From: Polyodon spathula
Taxonomy: Eukaryota > Chordata > Actinopteri > Acipenseriformes > Polyodontidae
Assembly (NCBI RefSeq): GCF_017654505.1
Contig: NC_054536.1
Location: forward strand, 94,839,485-94,903,484
Length of the DNA: 64,000 nt
Reading direction: 5' to 3'
Part shown: positions 12,779 through 23,989 of the stretch, piece after piece
Layout: each line of letters opens with the position of its first letter
How positions within the stretch are numbered: position 1 is the stretch's first letter
Notes under the pieces: generated by a model
Databases searched by the model: none
Told to the model about the DNA's origin: nothing
The model's input: the letters and a program-made list of their open reading frames with translations, nothing else
Program-made: the position numbers and the translations under genes

Positions 12779-15404
12779 GCTTCCTTAGCTATGGCCTCTG
12801 CTGTGCATTTATTTATAGCACAATCAATTAACATTTTCCAAGTTGCTAAGATCCCACCTGTTACATGTATTTCTTTTTGGTTGGTTAATTCTATAAATCA
12901 CACAGCATTATTCGTGCTGTCAGTTTGTATAAACACAATTTAAAATCAGACAATTAAAAAGGGATTTTTAATGAGTTTCAGTTTAATTAAAATTGTTTCA
13001 GGCAACAGCTCAAAGTATAATTCTCTCTGATTCACTGCTTTTTGTTTTGCATTATTTGCTCTTTGCTGTAGTTTTACCAGCCCACAGATTCAATTACACC
13101 AATGTCTAGGATCTTAATTATTAAAAAAACGGAAAACAAAAATGTACCTTTTTTTCCCGTAAAAGACTCCTAAAATAACATCAGCACCCTGCAGCCACAA
13201 TAGAAAATTACTTTTTGTTAGAGCGCTCTGATCTTGTTGCTTTGTGGAACCATCAGAAATCAAAAAACAATCAATCATGGTGATGAATAAATGAATAAAA
13301 TGCAGATGCATGAGCATATCTTGAAATAATGTAGAATTTGGCACAACACTGGCAACACTTAACGAATGGAGCACGCCCAAACTTAATGCAGCACGCCCAT
13401 CACTAGTAAATATATTGAAGCATATTTGAGGAGGGGGAGAAGGGGGATGGGGGGGACGACGCAATGGCCTGTCTTCCTTTCTCGAGGAATCATCACATGG
13501 AGACATAGTTTCAGCCCTAATCTCCTGTGTGGGGATTAATAGTGCTTCATTAAAATCTGGAGTGGCACTCATTTTCCTTCCCTGCGGACATACCTCTGCT
13601 CTCTTGCTGCACCTTCTCTCTTCTCTCTCCCTTGTTCAACTGCTCCAGCCATATTTGTGTAGTCTCGCCTGCTGACTAAACCCTGTGATGGATGTAATCC
13701 CAACCCAATCACATCCGCCAACTAGATACCCCCCTCCTTCACCACCCTGAGCCTAAAGTGACACTAAAACAACCCAGACAGGGACTAATTCAACAGGGGA
13801 ACCCTCAAAATTACTAATGTGGCAGTGTGCTCCCAGGTCAGTTGTCTTCCTACACCAAACAAGTCTGACAGCCTAGTCCCCAGTTGAGAACAAGCTACTG
13901 TTTCGCTGCACAAACACACAGCTGTAAATGCTATAGGGGGCACCCCCCTCCCCCGACACATTACAGTATATTAAAGTTTCAGATTGTGAGGAGACCTATT
14001 TCCCAGTTGAACCTATTGGGGGAAATTCATAGAGCCAAAACTAAAAATTAACTGTGTAAGGATGCATATCGGGTCTTGATTGAAACCTTTATTTACTTAA
14101 AGTTCTGCAACTTCAGTGGACTATTTCAGTGCATATTTAAAGACCCCTCTTGGAAATGGCTTAGTGAATTTCTGTGATATCTTAAGCTTCCTGAAAAATA
14201 ACTAAAACTGTTTCAATTGGTACAGCTTAGTACCTTAAAGAGTAAGATTTTGAAAAGCTGCTGACCATTCAGCAAGGCTTTTTGTGCACACCTGAATATC
14301 TATTCATTGCTTCCAGACTGAAAATAAATAATTAAATATATATTTGAATACAAATAATGCATTCCACTTACAGATAAAAAAAAAAAATAAAAAAAAAACT
14401 GCATTGAAACGGAAGAAGCAATAGCATGTGAGGGCACTTAATAAGTTTCATAAACAAAAGAAATACACTGATAACCCATAGGGACTTCTTAGGAGGGGTC
14501 TTGGTTCATCTGCAGGTTATCATCACGGAGCTAATGAAATGGCAAAAATGGTGCAGCAGGAAGATCATTTCAAATAGGCAGCCAGTGGAAATGACGTTCA
14601 ATGGGGCCCCTGATGGAAATTCTATCGTTATGGATATTTAAATCACCAATATACATTTGCTGAAATGGGACTTTGATATGCATACCTGCCTATCATTGTT
14701 GAAAAGGCGTTTTCATGTTTTATTAAATTGCTGGCTTTTCTGTCAATGTCGCAACTGTAACATCTGCTATTAAAACAAAGTGTATAAAAATCACCACATT
14801 TTACTTGAGCTGTTCTGCCTTTTAAGACTTGCAGAACTCCTAAAATATCTTCATTCCAAACATACCATATTCCTTCCAATGTAACCAAACATAAAAAATG
14901 TACTGTATTCCTTCAAATTTATTAACCCTAAATTTTTCATCCTCAACTTGAGGAATAAATCAAATAAAGATTTACAAAGATGCATGTACTCATATAAGAA
15001 AAAAGACATATGGAGGCAGTTGCTGGCACACAGAGCATTACAGTTATGCACTGCTTCTTATTTCCAGTTATGATTACTCACACATGTTTTTTCTCCCTTT
15101 TTGTGAACTATAGTATTGCTTGGCAAGTAGAAAAATACAGGGGGTCTGATTAGAACTGAGCGTAATAACGAAATGCTGAAATTGTAAAAGCTTCTCTTGG
15201 AATTCCTCCGGAAGCTAATGACGCTTTGTGACAGGGAGGACCCTGTCACTGGTTCAGCTGCGCTGTTGCTGTGGTAAATAGGAAGGCTTGTCCTGAGCTG
15301 ATTTGATTGGGAGGTCCTGATTGGCTGGGGCATTCCCAGGGACTCTACACCTGTTTAAGAACGCAGCAATGCCAGTTTGAGGCTACTGCACCATGACCAG
15401 AGCT

Positions 15405-16510
15405 ACACAGGTGTGTGCTGAGGGAAAGCTTGCTTTGTTTAAATGGGTAGTGGGAGGTGAACATCTAGCTTCTGGCATGCAGCTGCCACCACTTACAGCA
15501 TACATGGATGGTATGACCACCATGACTACAATGGTAGCCTGCACCAATTGGTTACTTGGCAAACTAGCAGATAACATCAGATTGGCACATATACAGTTCA
15601 AGCCCACCTAGTCTAGAAGCATCACCCATCATTGCCCTTTTTCTTTTTTATGCTGGGCGCAGTTGTGTTGCAAACCCAGTCACTTGCAGTGTCCCCCAAG
15701 GATCTGTTCTTGGGGGGCACCACAAAAAATTCCCCATCCATGCTAAACTCGTGCAGAATGTGACCATCTCCAGGTTGATTAATTTATGAAAACCTGCAGC
15801 TTTGGCTGAGTAAAGTTAAATACTAAAGAAATAATAACAATTGCTATTCGTGCTGGATTGACACCAGCTTGATACTTATTTTTTGTGTTTTTTCAGTGTT
15901 TGTTTTGTCTGACTGTTTTGGCCACTGTGCCATTTTGTTTTGTTATTTGGAAAGTGTTTTGTTTCATGTTCTAACCTTTTGTTTTACAATAAACTCACGC
16001 ATCAGCGCTTCATAGCCCAATACTGTGTGACTGTATTTCCTGGTCTGACATCATCCGCGAGCCATCCTGCTCACACATCTGTAGTGAGAAGTGGTTGAAA
16101 GTGAGCAGCAAAGTGGAAGATGCAAAGGCTGCTCTTCATATTACTGATATCATTGGGGATTAAAACAGGGACGAGGAAGCTTTGGTCTCAGTTCGGCTCC
16201 CCCGAGAGGCACAAACCAGCTTCAACTGAAAGGAGGAAGTTGGTAGTTGGTGAAGAGCACAAGCAGGAGAAGAGGATGCTGTGTGTCAAGGTGGTGTCCC
16301 AGACTAAGCAGGGAAAATGGATGAGATGGGAAAATGTGGAACAGCGTAATACTGGCTGGGGAGACCTGTGGACAGTGGAACAGAGGAGGATCAGCTTCCT
16401 ATCAGGTCCCCGTGTTATCACAGTAGAACCTGAATGTGTGGGTTATGTGAGAGCCTTGCATGTCCTTTATGTTCATTACTGGCTACCCTTTCTTACAGGC
16501 TGTAGATCAA
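15405..16510 (+). pseudogene. Broken RLE-type non-LTR retrotransposon, copy 2 (two fragments)
   Basis: The left fragment (about 15440-15630) encodes KWVVGGEHLASGMQLPP...AYMDGMTTMTT...FKPT, closely matching the RT domain of the copy at 41101-41280. Its catalytic box is YMDG instead of YMDD, so one of the two catalytic aspartates is lost. The right fragment (about 16105-16460) matches 41520-41830 at the nucleotide level (GTGGAAGATGCAAAGGCTGC is shared) but is split by frameshifts and stops. Between them, 15640-16080 holds unrelated sequence including a short [14 protein letters not shown] stretch at 15688-15716 that looks like an L2 RT scrap. Clearly non-functional. Confidence 0.8.
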
Positions 16511-17166
16511 CAGCTCGCTGCCAATATAAGCAATAGCTGGCACACAGCAAAGAATTACATTCTTCTGTTCAGAAGAGCGACCAACAGGAAATGTTATAAG
16601 ATTTGTCTGGGACAATTGGAGGTTGCTTAAGATTAGGGAATGCAGGCAAATTTTAGCTAGCACCTCATTTTTACCACCCGAGATTGCTGTAACTCCCCTA
16701 AAATTAGCATGAAGTAGAACAGTTCTCTCATGTAATAAAAATCAGTCTAACTCATTGCTGTAACAATATTAAAACTATATAAACAGGGCCATTGTTAACA
16801 AGATGTGTCTCTGTTGTGTAAATGCTAGAACTATAGTGTTTTATTTTGTTTCCATTTTCTGATCAATTCTAAACACACTGTTCAGTATCTTCAACTGAAA
16901 ATCCCAGAAGTGATACTGATGAGCTGGTTTCTGGCTTTTCAAAGGAAAATAATGGATTTTAGCACTAGATCGACCCAACATAGGTCCTCTTATCTCTAAC
17001 CACTAGCATGAAAGGTGCTATAGACTCATTGCTTATTGACTGCTGTTATCTGCAGCCCACAGTAACAGCAGGCTGTTAGGGCTCTAGAGCGGAGATTCAA
17101 TGCAGGAGATGGTGATGTTTATTGTGTGGAGCCCACGGTGATGGCTGACACCTTTGTATTTTGCAG

Positions 17167-17313
17167 GAGGAAGAGCTTAGAAAGAGCGGAGAAGCCAAAT
17201 ACCAACATCTCAGCGAGGACCTCCATGTGCTGATTGAAGTATTTGCTCCACCAGCAGAAGCCTATGCCAGAATGGGACATGCGCTAGATGAGATCAAAAA
17301 GTTCCTCATTCCA
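17167..17313 (+). CDS. KHDRBS3: KHDRBS3 exon 4: end of KH domain and QUA2 start
   Basis: This exon encodes 49 codons in phase 0, from [12 protein letters not shown] to KKFLIP. It covers the second half of the extended KH domain. The segment [20 protein letters not shown] is the hallmark STAR-family strand and helix, and KHDRBS3 has AEAYARM where KHDRBS2 has GEAYSRM. The acceptor is TTTTGCAG at 17159-17166 and the donor is CCA|GTGAGT at 17314. Both neighbouring exons join in phase 0, so skipping this exon would keep the frame but remove the RNA-binding fold. No frameshift or stop is present. Confidence 0.97.
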
Positions 17314-18662
17314 GTGAGTAAACCATGCCTTAATTGTGAAAAGAGGCCAAAAGTGGGTGCAGAAGGGCTTTTATTTAGACATGTCTGCATAATTCCAATA
17401 TCTCGACCAGGATGATTATCCAGGTCAGTATGGAGGTTGAATACTGAAATAGGTTGGGAAGCAATGTTCTGGTTTACCTGAAATGGTTTCTTAAGGTTTT
17501 GCTTTATACAGTAATTAAGAATTCTGTTTTTTCATGTTAGTATTTTTGAGCAGTGGCCAAAGTACCATCTACTTTTAGAGTAACTGTGATAAATCACTCA
17601 GGTACTTCATTAAAGCATCATGGAATCTGTTACGTGTGAAACAGGTTCCAGTGGATTTCATACAGCACTTAATGCAATAACTTTCAATGTATTCTTTACT
17701 GCAAAAAGGCCAAAACATCAGAACCCAAAGAAATATAAGGGACACAGTAATGAGCATGTGTAAGGGCAGAGGCTGGGAGGAATCCGACGAACCCACAAAC
17801 ATCAAGCAAGCATCTTAACCACTGTGGAAAAGAGTCGGGCTCTTCTGTGTTCGTGGTTTTAGAGCTTTTAACCTCACCTTTTAACCTCATCTCTTATCAC
17901 TGATAGGGGACAGTTACACAGCACTGCCCATTACACATGCACACATCTACTTAAATTAACTCTTTGCAGTCCATTTATTCAGCGCTTGTCAGGCACGTCA
18001 GGTCCAATTTATTTTCATATGTGCTGTTTATTTCACACACACTGTTTAAAATAGAGTTAAACAGGTTTAAAAGGCATTGAATCGCAAAAGGATACTCAGT
18101 ACTGTATCTCCAGCCAAGCCACACCCCATGTTCGCTGTATTTTTCACATACCTCTTTATAGACGTGCATACTGATAAATCCTCTCCTGATCACTAGTTTT
18201 ATCACCAAACTCCTCAATAATGTGATCCAAGTCATTATTTTATTACTATACCGTCTCAAAAAGCTCTGCAAATGTCCATGATATTCTTTGAGCGCTGGAT
18301 GCAGAAGCAGCTCCTCCTTTGTTATGTCAGTGTTATCTCTGTAATGCATGGGGCTATGAGATACGCCCCTTGTTTCTCAAATTAGTAACCCTAAGGCTGA
18401 AGTCCAATTAATTAACTCCAGATTCCTCCAAGGTGCAGTTGCCCACATGCAGTAGGCTTTCCCTGGAACTGGCTACTTTTCTCCTAGCTGTGAAACTCCT
18501 TCATCTGTACTAGCAAGCACCATCACCAAGCTTCTTTCTTTCCAGCTACAATCTGGTTGTCCCTAATGCTGACAATAGGATGTGTCTGAAAATGTGACTG
18601 ACTGTGACTTGCAGTTAAGTATTTTATTATGGTATAATTTTACACTAGTATTCTGTCTTTAG
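17314..18662 (+). other. KHDRBS3 intron 4
   Basis: A short intron with no gene. The stretch from 17957 (TTAACTCTTTGCAGTCC) to about 18390 looks like a piggyBac-type non-autonomous repeat and is listed separately. The rest shows nothing recognisable. Confidence 0.7.
17957..18390. mobile_element. Possible piggyBac-type non-autonomous element
   Basis: The left edge is TTAA followed by CTCTTTGCAGTCC, which resembles the TTAA+CYCTTTG termini of piggyBac-like elements. The interior contains a 124-codon minus-strand ORF (MHYRDNTDITKEELLLHP...) that I do not recognise. The right end is not convincingly an inverted repeat of the left, although TTAA occurs near 18408. Assignment rests on one terminus only. 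Confidence 0.3.
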
Positions 18663-18802
18663 GATTACAATGATGAAATCAGACAGGCACAGCTTCAGGA
18701 GCTGACATATCTCAATGGAGGTTCAGAAGATGCAGAAGTGCCAGCAGTCAGAGGAAAACCAATAGCAAGAGGCAGAGGCACACCCGCACCAGGGCTGCCC
18801 AG
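18663..18802 (+). CDS. KHDRBS3: KHDRBS3 exon 5: QUA2 region and first RG-rich segment; its 3' end is the seed of a minisatellite
   Basis: The exon is 140 nt, starting GAT TAC ([20 protein letters not shown]) and ending CTG CCC AG (phase 2). The motif [20 protein letters not shown] identifies the STAR QUA2/C-terminal KH flank. The following ...[14 protein letters not shown] residues begin the arginine-glycine-rich tail that is methylated in this family. The acceptor is TTTAG at 18658-18662 and the donor is CAG|GTAAGA at 18803. The last ~47 exonic bases together with ~17 intronic bases are the founding unit of the tandem array that follows. Reading through the donor hits an in-frame TAA at 18804-18806, so only the first donor gives a full-length protein. 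A 2-bp difference (GGCAGAGG in the exon versus GAGAGG in repeats) separates the true exon end from the copies. Confidence 0.95.
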
Positions 18803-19572
18803 GTAAGAAACACACACAACGAAACCAATAGCAAGAGAGAGGCACACCCGCACCAGGGCTGCCCAGGTAAGAAACACACACAATGAAACCAATAGCAAGA
18901 GAGAGGCACACACACACACCAGGGCTGCCCAGTTAAGAAACACACACAATGAAACCAATAGCAAGAGAGAGGCACACACACACACCAGGGCTGCCCAGGT
19001 AAGAAACACACACAATGAAACCAATAGCAAGAGAGAGGCACACCCACACCAGGGCTGCCCAGGTAAGAAACACACACAATGAAACCAATAGCAAGAGAGA
19101 GGCACACCCGCACCAGGGCTGCCCAGGTAAGAAACACACACAATGAAACCAATAGCAAGAGAGAGGCACACCCGCACCAGGGCTGCCCAGGTAAGAAACA
19201 CACACAATGAAACCAATAGCAAGAGAGAGGCACACCTGCACCAGGGCTGCCCAGGTAAGAAACACACACACTGAAACCAATAGCAAGAGAGAGGCACACA
19301 CACACACCAGGGCTGCCCAGTTAAGAAACACACACAATGAAACCAATAGCAAGAGAGAGGCACACACACACACCAGGGCTGCCCAGTTAAGAAACACACA
19401 CAATGAAACCAATAGCAAGGGAGAGGCACACCCACACCAGGGCTGCCCAGGTAAGAAACACACACAATGAAACCAATAGCAAGAGAGAGGCACACCCACA
19501 CCAGGGCTGCCCAGGTAAGAAACACACACAATGAAACCAATAGCAAGAGAGAGGCACACCCACACCAGGGCT
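18756..19572 (+). repeat. Minisatellite derived from KHDRBS3 exon 5 / intron 5 junction
   Basis: The 64-66-bp unit contains AAACCAATAGCAAGAGAGAG, GCACACCCGCACCAGGGCTG and CCCAGGTAAGAAACACACAC. It is repeated 12 times plus a truncated thirteenth, ending at CACCAGGGCT|TTAAAAG near 19572. The first unit is the real exon 5 end and donor. Junction positions (first intronic base) are 18803, 18867, 18933, 18999, 19063, 19127, 19191, 19255, 19321, 19387, 19451 and 19515. Nine keep CAG|GTAAG; three (18933, 19321, 19387) read CAG|TTAAG and are dead. Units come in two types: 64 bp with CACCC(G/A)CACC and 66 bp with a CA-expanded stretch. The dead donors are all in CA-expanded units. Minus-strand ORFs across it are artefacts. 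Confidence 0.95.
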
Positions 19573-20305
19573 TTAAAAGTTTTAAAGGTTTACAAAATCA
19601 AGTTACAATGTAGATTTTTAACTCATAGTTGACTCAGTAGCTAGGCTAAATGTAAAAATGTTCAGCCTTGGTTTTGGGTGAAGTTCTTGATGAACTATCA
19701 ATGATAACACATTTTACACAGATTACATCAGTAGAATATTATGTAAATAGAAAATGTGTTTTTTTTTATTTTATAAAATGTTGGTTTTGTGACACCCCGT
19801 GAAATTCTTTTTATTTATTTTTTATTGTCATTCATGATTTTTTTTTAAAAATACAGTGAATTTTCCGGATCCCTATGACTGCTGTCATAATGCTCTTTCC
19901 TATCAGCTGCTTTCTGACTTTTTCTTTGCGCCCAAATGAGAGCAATTTGAAATCGGTCGTATTGCGGACCCTTTCAGGGCTGGTGCTGCTGCTGTGCCAC
20001 TTCATACATCTAATTTTCATATCACAGACTTCATTTACAAACAAGCCTTAAAATACAGCCTGAACTCGCTATAATGATAATAATCCATACAGGGCAATTT
20101 TAAGGCTTGGGTAAACTCAACTAAACTCAAACTTAACGCCATCACAGATGCTTGATACTTGCCCCCAAAGTCTCCATAAAGTATTTTTCTTTATTTTTTT
20201 TTTGTGTAATGTTGACAGCCGAGAGGTGGGAGAAAAAGAAAGAAACAGGCACGTTCCTGGACACTGTCCTTACTAACTAAACGTTTTATTCGTGTCTGTT
20301 CTCAG
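18803..20305 (+). other. KHDRBS3 intron 5
   Basis: The first ~770 bp are the junction-derived minisatellite. The remainder (19.58-20.30 kb) is AT-rich unique-looking sequence ending in a pyrimidine-rich acceptor TTCTCAG. No other element was recognised. Confidence 0.85.
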
Positions 20306-20495
20306 GGGCAGAGGAGGGATCCCCCCACCCCAAACAGTGGTACCACGTGGTGCTCCTGCCCCCAGGTCAGCCCCTCCAGGACGAGTTCCCATGACGGCAG
20401 GACGTGCCCTCCCTGCACTGAGAGCCAGAGGGGCCCCCCCACCTGCTGGATACAGACCCCCGCCACCGCCTGCACAAGAAACCTATGGAGAATAT
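20306..20495 (+). CDS. KHDRBS3: KHDRBS3 exon 6: RG- and proline-rich region
   Basis: This 190-nt exon completes the split codon AG|G from exon 5 and ends at a codon boundary (GAA TAT|GTGAGT). The acceptor is TTCTCAG at 20299-20305. It encodes GRGGIPPPQ..., several PRGAP/RGAPPP motifs and YRPPPPPAQETYGEY near its end. In Sam68-like proteins these RG boxes are arginine-methylation sites and the polyproline run binds SH3/WW domains; that is family knowledge, not shown here. The exon is locally GC-rich within an AT-rich intron landscape. It is somewhat more compact in repeats than the mammalian exon as I remember it. A shadow ORF on the minus strand is not considered real. Confidence 0.95.
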
Positions 20496-20556
20496 GTGAG
20501 TTCACAGAACACACCCTGTGTCCCAGAACCTGTATGAGAAACATGTCAATGTAGTA

Positions 20557-20821
20557 CAGGGGTCCTTGTGGGCCACAGGGTCTTCTGGTTTTCATTCCAA
20601 CTTAAGCTCTCAATTAACATAATTGATCTAGTTATTTGTTCATTTGGACATATTTCATGTTTTACAAGTTCTTTTACAGTTGATGATTTAATGCACTTGA
20701 TTCAAGGTGCACGACCTTTGAAACAAATGTGTCCAATTAATCAAACAATTAAGTAATTGAGAGCTGGTGGACCAAGCCAGAAGACCCTGCTGCCCTCCAT
20801 GAACCAGGTTTGACACCTCTG
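20557..20821. mobile_element. hAT-like MITE (~265 bp)
   Basis: The left end CAGGGGTCCTTGTGGGCCAC and AGGGTCTTCTGG are mirrored on the right by AGAAGACCCTGCTGCCCTCC...GACACCTCTG, whose complement is CAGAGGTGTC...AGGGTCTTCTGG. The CAGGGGT/CAGAGGTGTCAAAC type of terminus and the AT-rich core resemble fish hAT MITEs. The expected 8-bp target duplication is not conserved (ATGTAGTA versus AAACAGCA). Confidence 0.55.
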
Positions 20822-22748
20822 AAACAGCAGGATCAGATACATTAATATTCAGGGTCAGTACTGTTTATTATGAAGCACTTTTGTTTTCAGAGCAATAAGA
20901 GGCCCTGTATTTATGTCTTCTCAGATGGCTTTGGCGCCCAACTGATTTATACTGTACTGACCAATTTTTTTGCTTGTTTTTTACTGTTGTTAGATTTGTG
21001 GCTATAACTGTTTAATTATAAAGGTAACAGGTACGTGTCATATGTGAAATGAATATGCACACACTGGCTTTCCATGTAAAAAAAGTGAAATAGTCTGAAA
21101 CTCACCCTGTTCAATACAGATAGCAAAAAACAGAAGAAAACTCAAATCTGACAGTGCACAATAGATCTTCAACATGTAGGGAGCATAGAAAAAATGTTTT
21201 GGGAACAAATTGGATAAAAAATAAAAGGAATTATGGCCATATATAAAAAAGGGACCAAAAGTACACGGATAATATATATATATTTTATATTATAATATAT
21301 ATAACTGCATATTATAATATCCCATATTTATGATATATATAAGGGGATAAAGTATACATTATAGTAATATTTTGTTTTTGTTTAAATGCACAAAAGAAAA
21401 CAAAAACAAAAGGGGAAAAAACCCAATTCAAATTAGTTGTCCAAGGCACCCTGATCATGTTGCACAAAATGGGGCTGTTCACTGTGGCTTGAATAGCCAG
21501 CAAGGTGGCGAACAGGGCAACATAACCCTAAACAGCTCTTGTCTTGTGCATCTGATCCACAAACATGCAAGAAAAAAACATATTTATCGCAAAATAGGTC
21601 ACTGTGCCTTCGATGTCGCCATTTCTCTTATTTTGTAAAGATTTTGTGTGAAAATGTTTGTTTACTGCACTGAGTTAGGTCTGCCTTCAGCTCAACAGCA
21701 ACATTGCAAAACCTTGCATTCACGGCTATCTGCTTCCATGGTCCAACACCGGAAATACACAGGACCTTGTTTTAAAGATCTGAATCTCCTCTTTCCAATG
21801 GTGTATCTCTCACAGTGCCTGAGTTAAAAGATTTAAAGGGCCAGGTCACCGGTGAGATATTTAACAGTGGACGGACTAAAATACAAGATACTGTATCTGA
21901 AAGTCTGATGGACCACAAAAAAAAAAAAAAAAAAAAACACTTTTACACATATTCTGTCACCAGAAAATGACCAACTGCCACTGCAAATTATCATTAGAGA
22001 TACCAAATATTTTAGTTTTGGGTTGCTTCACAACATATCCGCAATTTCCATTGTTGTTCCCAAGTTGGGTAGGTGTGCATACAGATTTTGTGAGTAAAGA
22101 AGTAAAAACCTAAAATTTTTAGTGCTGAACCTTAAGCAGTGGCTGCACCAGTAGAAATTATAAAACAAATAGAAACTGTAAAAGTATATTTTGATAACCT
22201 TTACACCTGTTTCTTATTGCAAGTACGTTTTTGTTAAATAAATGTTACACACACAGACACTTGTCTCATGTTTTTGTACATATTTAATAAACGACTTGTC
22301 TGGCTTCGAGGAAATGACAGTACACTGATAACTTTTTTTATTGATTTATTTTTTGATGCAATAAAAAGATTTTAGTACCAGATCTACCCTGAAGCACAGA
22401 CACTGTAATCTTCTCTCAAAGTCTTTCTGGGCACTGCAGCAGACTTCCTGCATATTGACAGCTGTTATCTGTCGCACAAAGTCAATACATTCGTCACCAT
22501 AAAGAGATGCCCGGCAGCGATTCTATTCACAGGTATGCCTGCCTGCCATTCACATCAGCTGTAATCATACACTAACACCTCCTGCTAAATCACGAAAGCA
22601 GGGTGCAGCTGGGGCGCTGCAGGCTGACTTGAAGAGTAATTGTTATGTCTGTGTGCATCTCTGAATGTTAATTAACCTAAATTGGGGCTCATTGTTTTCT
22701 TAAATGCATTAATGGATACTTTTTAAAAGGAAATACATTTTAAAATTA

Positions 22749-22750
<2 letters not shown>

Positions 22751-22808
<58 letters not shown>

Positions 22809-22821
22809 ATATATATATATA
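22751..22821. repeat. (AT)n microsatellite
   Basis: About 70 bp of TA dinucleotides with one TTTTAT interruption. Confidence 0.95.
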
Positions 22822-23989
22822 GGGAATTTAAATTATATAGTTTCATAGAACTACGACCCACTAGGGTTTCAAAGGGTCTCAAAAAGTGCGGCAATTCTCC
22901 TAATTGAGTTAAGTCAAGTGAACAAGTACATGTAATGTTACAAAGGCTGTGCATTATAATAAAAGTCAGCCGTAAGAGGATCAACTCAAACCAGTTCACT
23001 TGTGAACAACAAGACTATACACAGATACAAATCTCCCCCAGAGATTCAACACAGAGTTAACAAAATAATTAATACAAATAACCAAAGTGTGAAATAAAAG
23101 AATCAGTACGACTGGGTCATTGAGATGTGCACCAAATCAAAATGATTGCCCTTTCGGTCCTGAAGGCTGAACTATGGAAAATGCACACTAGTAAACATGC
23201 ATCCAAGAATCATTTTACTGTAAAAGTGAGCAATTTTAGCTTAAATTAATGGTTATAGTCATAAAGAATTGGAGTACATGTATGTTCAAAGGCTAACTTC
23301 ATTAATACAGCCTATATAAAGCAAACCATTAAAATATTGTGTTCCTCTTTTTTTTTTTTCTAACCGATAAACCTCATTACATAATGTAAATGTAGGGAAA
23401 CTACATTGAAAGCGTTGTGCCAACAAAATGTGAAAAACTTTGCATGGGGGTGAATACTTCTGCAAACCATTATATATATTCTTAACTTCAAACAAAACAA
23501 AACAAAAAAACCCAGAGGTACAATTGAAATCGCATTTGGGATGAAAATGATGCACGTAATAAAACTAAATGAGTACAACATAATACTACTGAAAAAACCT
23601 ACCCAACCAACCTTTAAATACCTTTATTGATCAAACAGTGTTTGAAGCAAATTTCAACTGTTTGAATGTCACAAGATTCATCACAGTAATTAAGCAGTTA
23701 ATAAAATTGTAACTAGACATAATTACAATGTACATTTTTCTGTAGATTGTTTCTGGCTTTAACAAAGTTGGAAGGTTACGTTGTAACAATGAATCTTGAT
23801 GAATATTGTAACATTGTGTCAAACAGTTGAGTTGAGTTCAAATTCTGGTCCCTATTTATACAGTTTCCAGCGACCTCCTGTCTGCGTAAGCTACGGAGGA
23901 ATGGATCTCAGGGCTGTCAGATGTATGTTAGCAGTTATTTCCAGGTACTATGCCCTATTGCACTACCATGTCATTGTAGCTAAACATAG

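Larger units (their letters stand above)
10830..17166 (+). other. KHDRBS3 intron 3
   Basis: Contents are a (TTTA)n run at about 10871-10902, a 102-bp-unit minisatellite (11517-12778), A/T-rich unique sequence (12.8-15.3 kb) with no gene-like signals, and a broken RLE-type retrotransposon copy (15405-16510). The stretch 12.78-13.10 kb is high-complexity AT-rich sequence that could be a conserved non-coding element, but nothing here proves it. Confidence 0.7.

Noticed and set aside
18695..19565. Cysteine-rich minus-strand ORFs
   Set aside because: Antisense of the exon-5-junction minisatellite; several frames open simultaneously.
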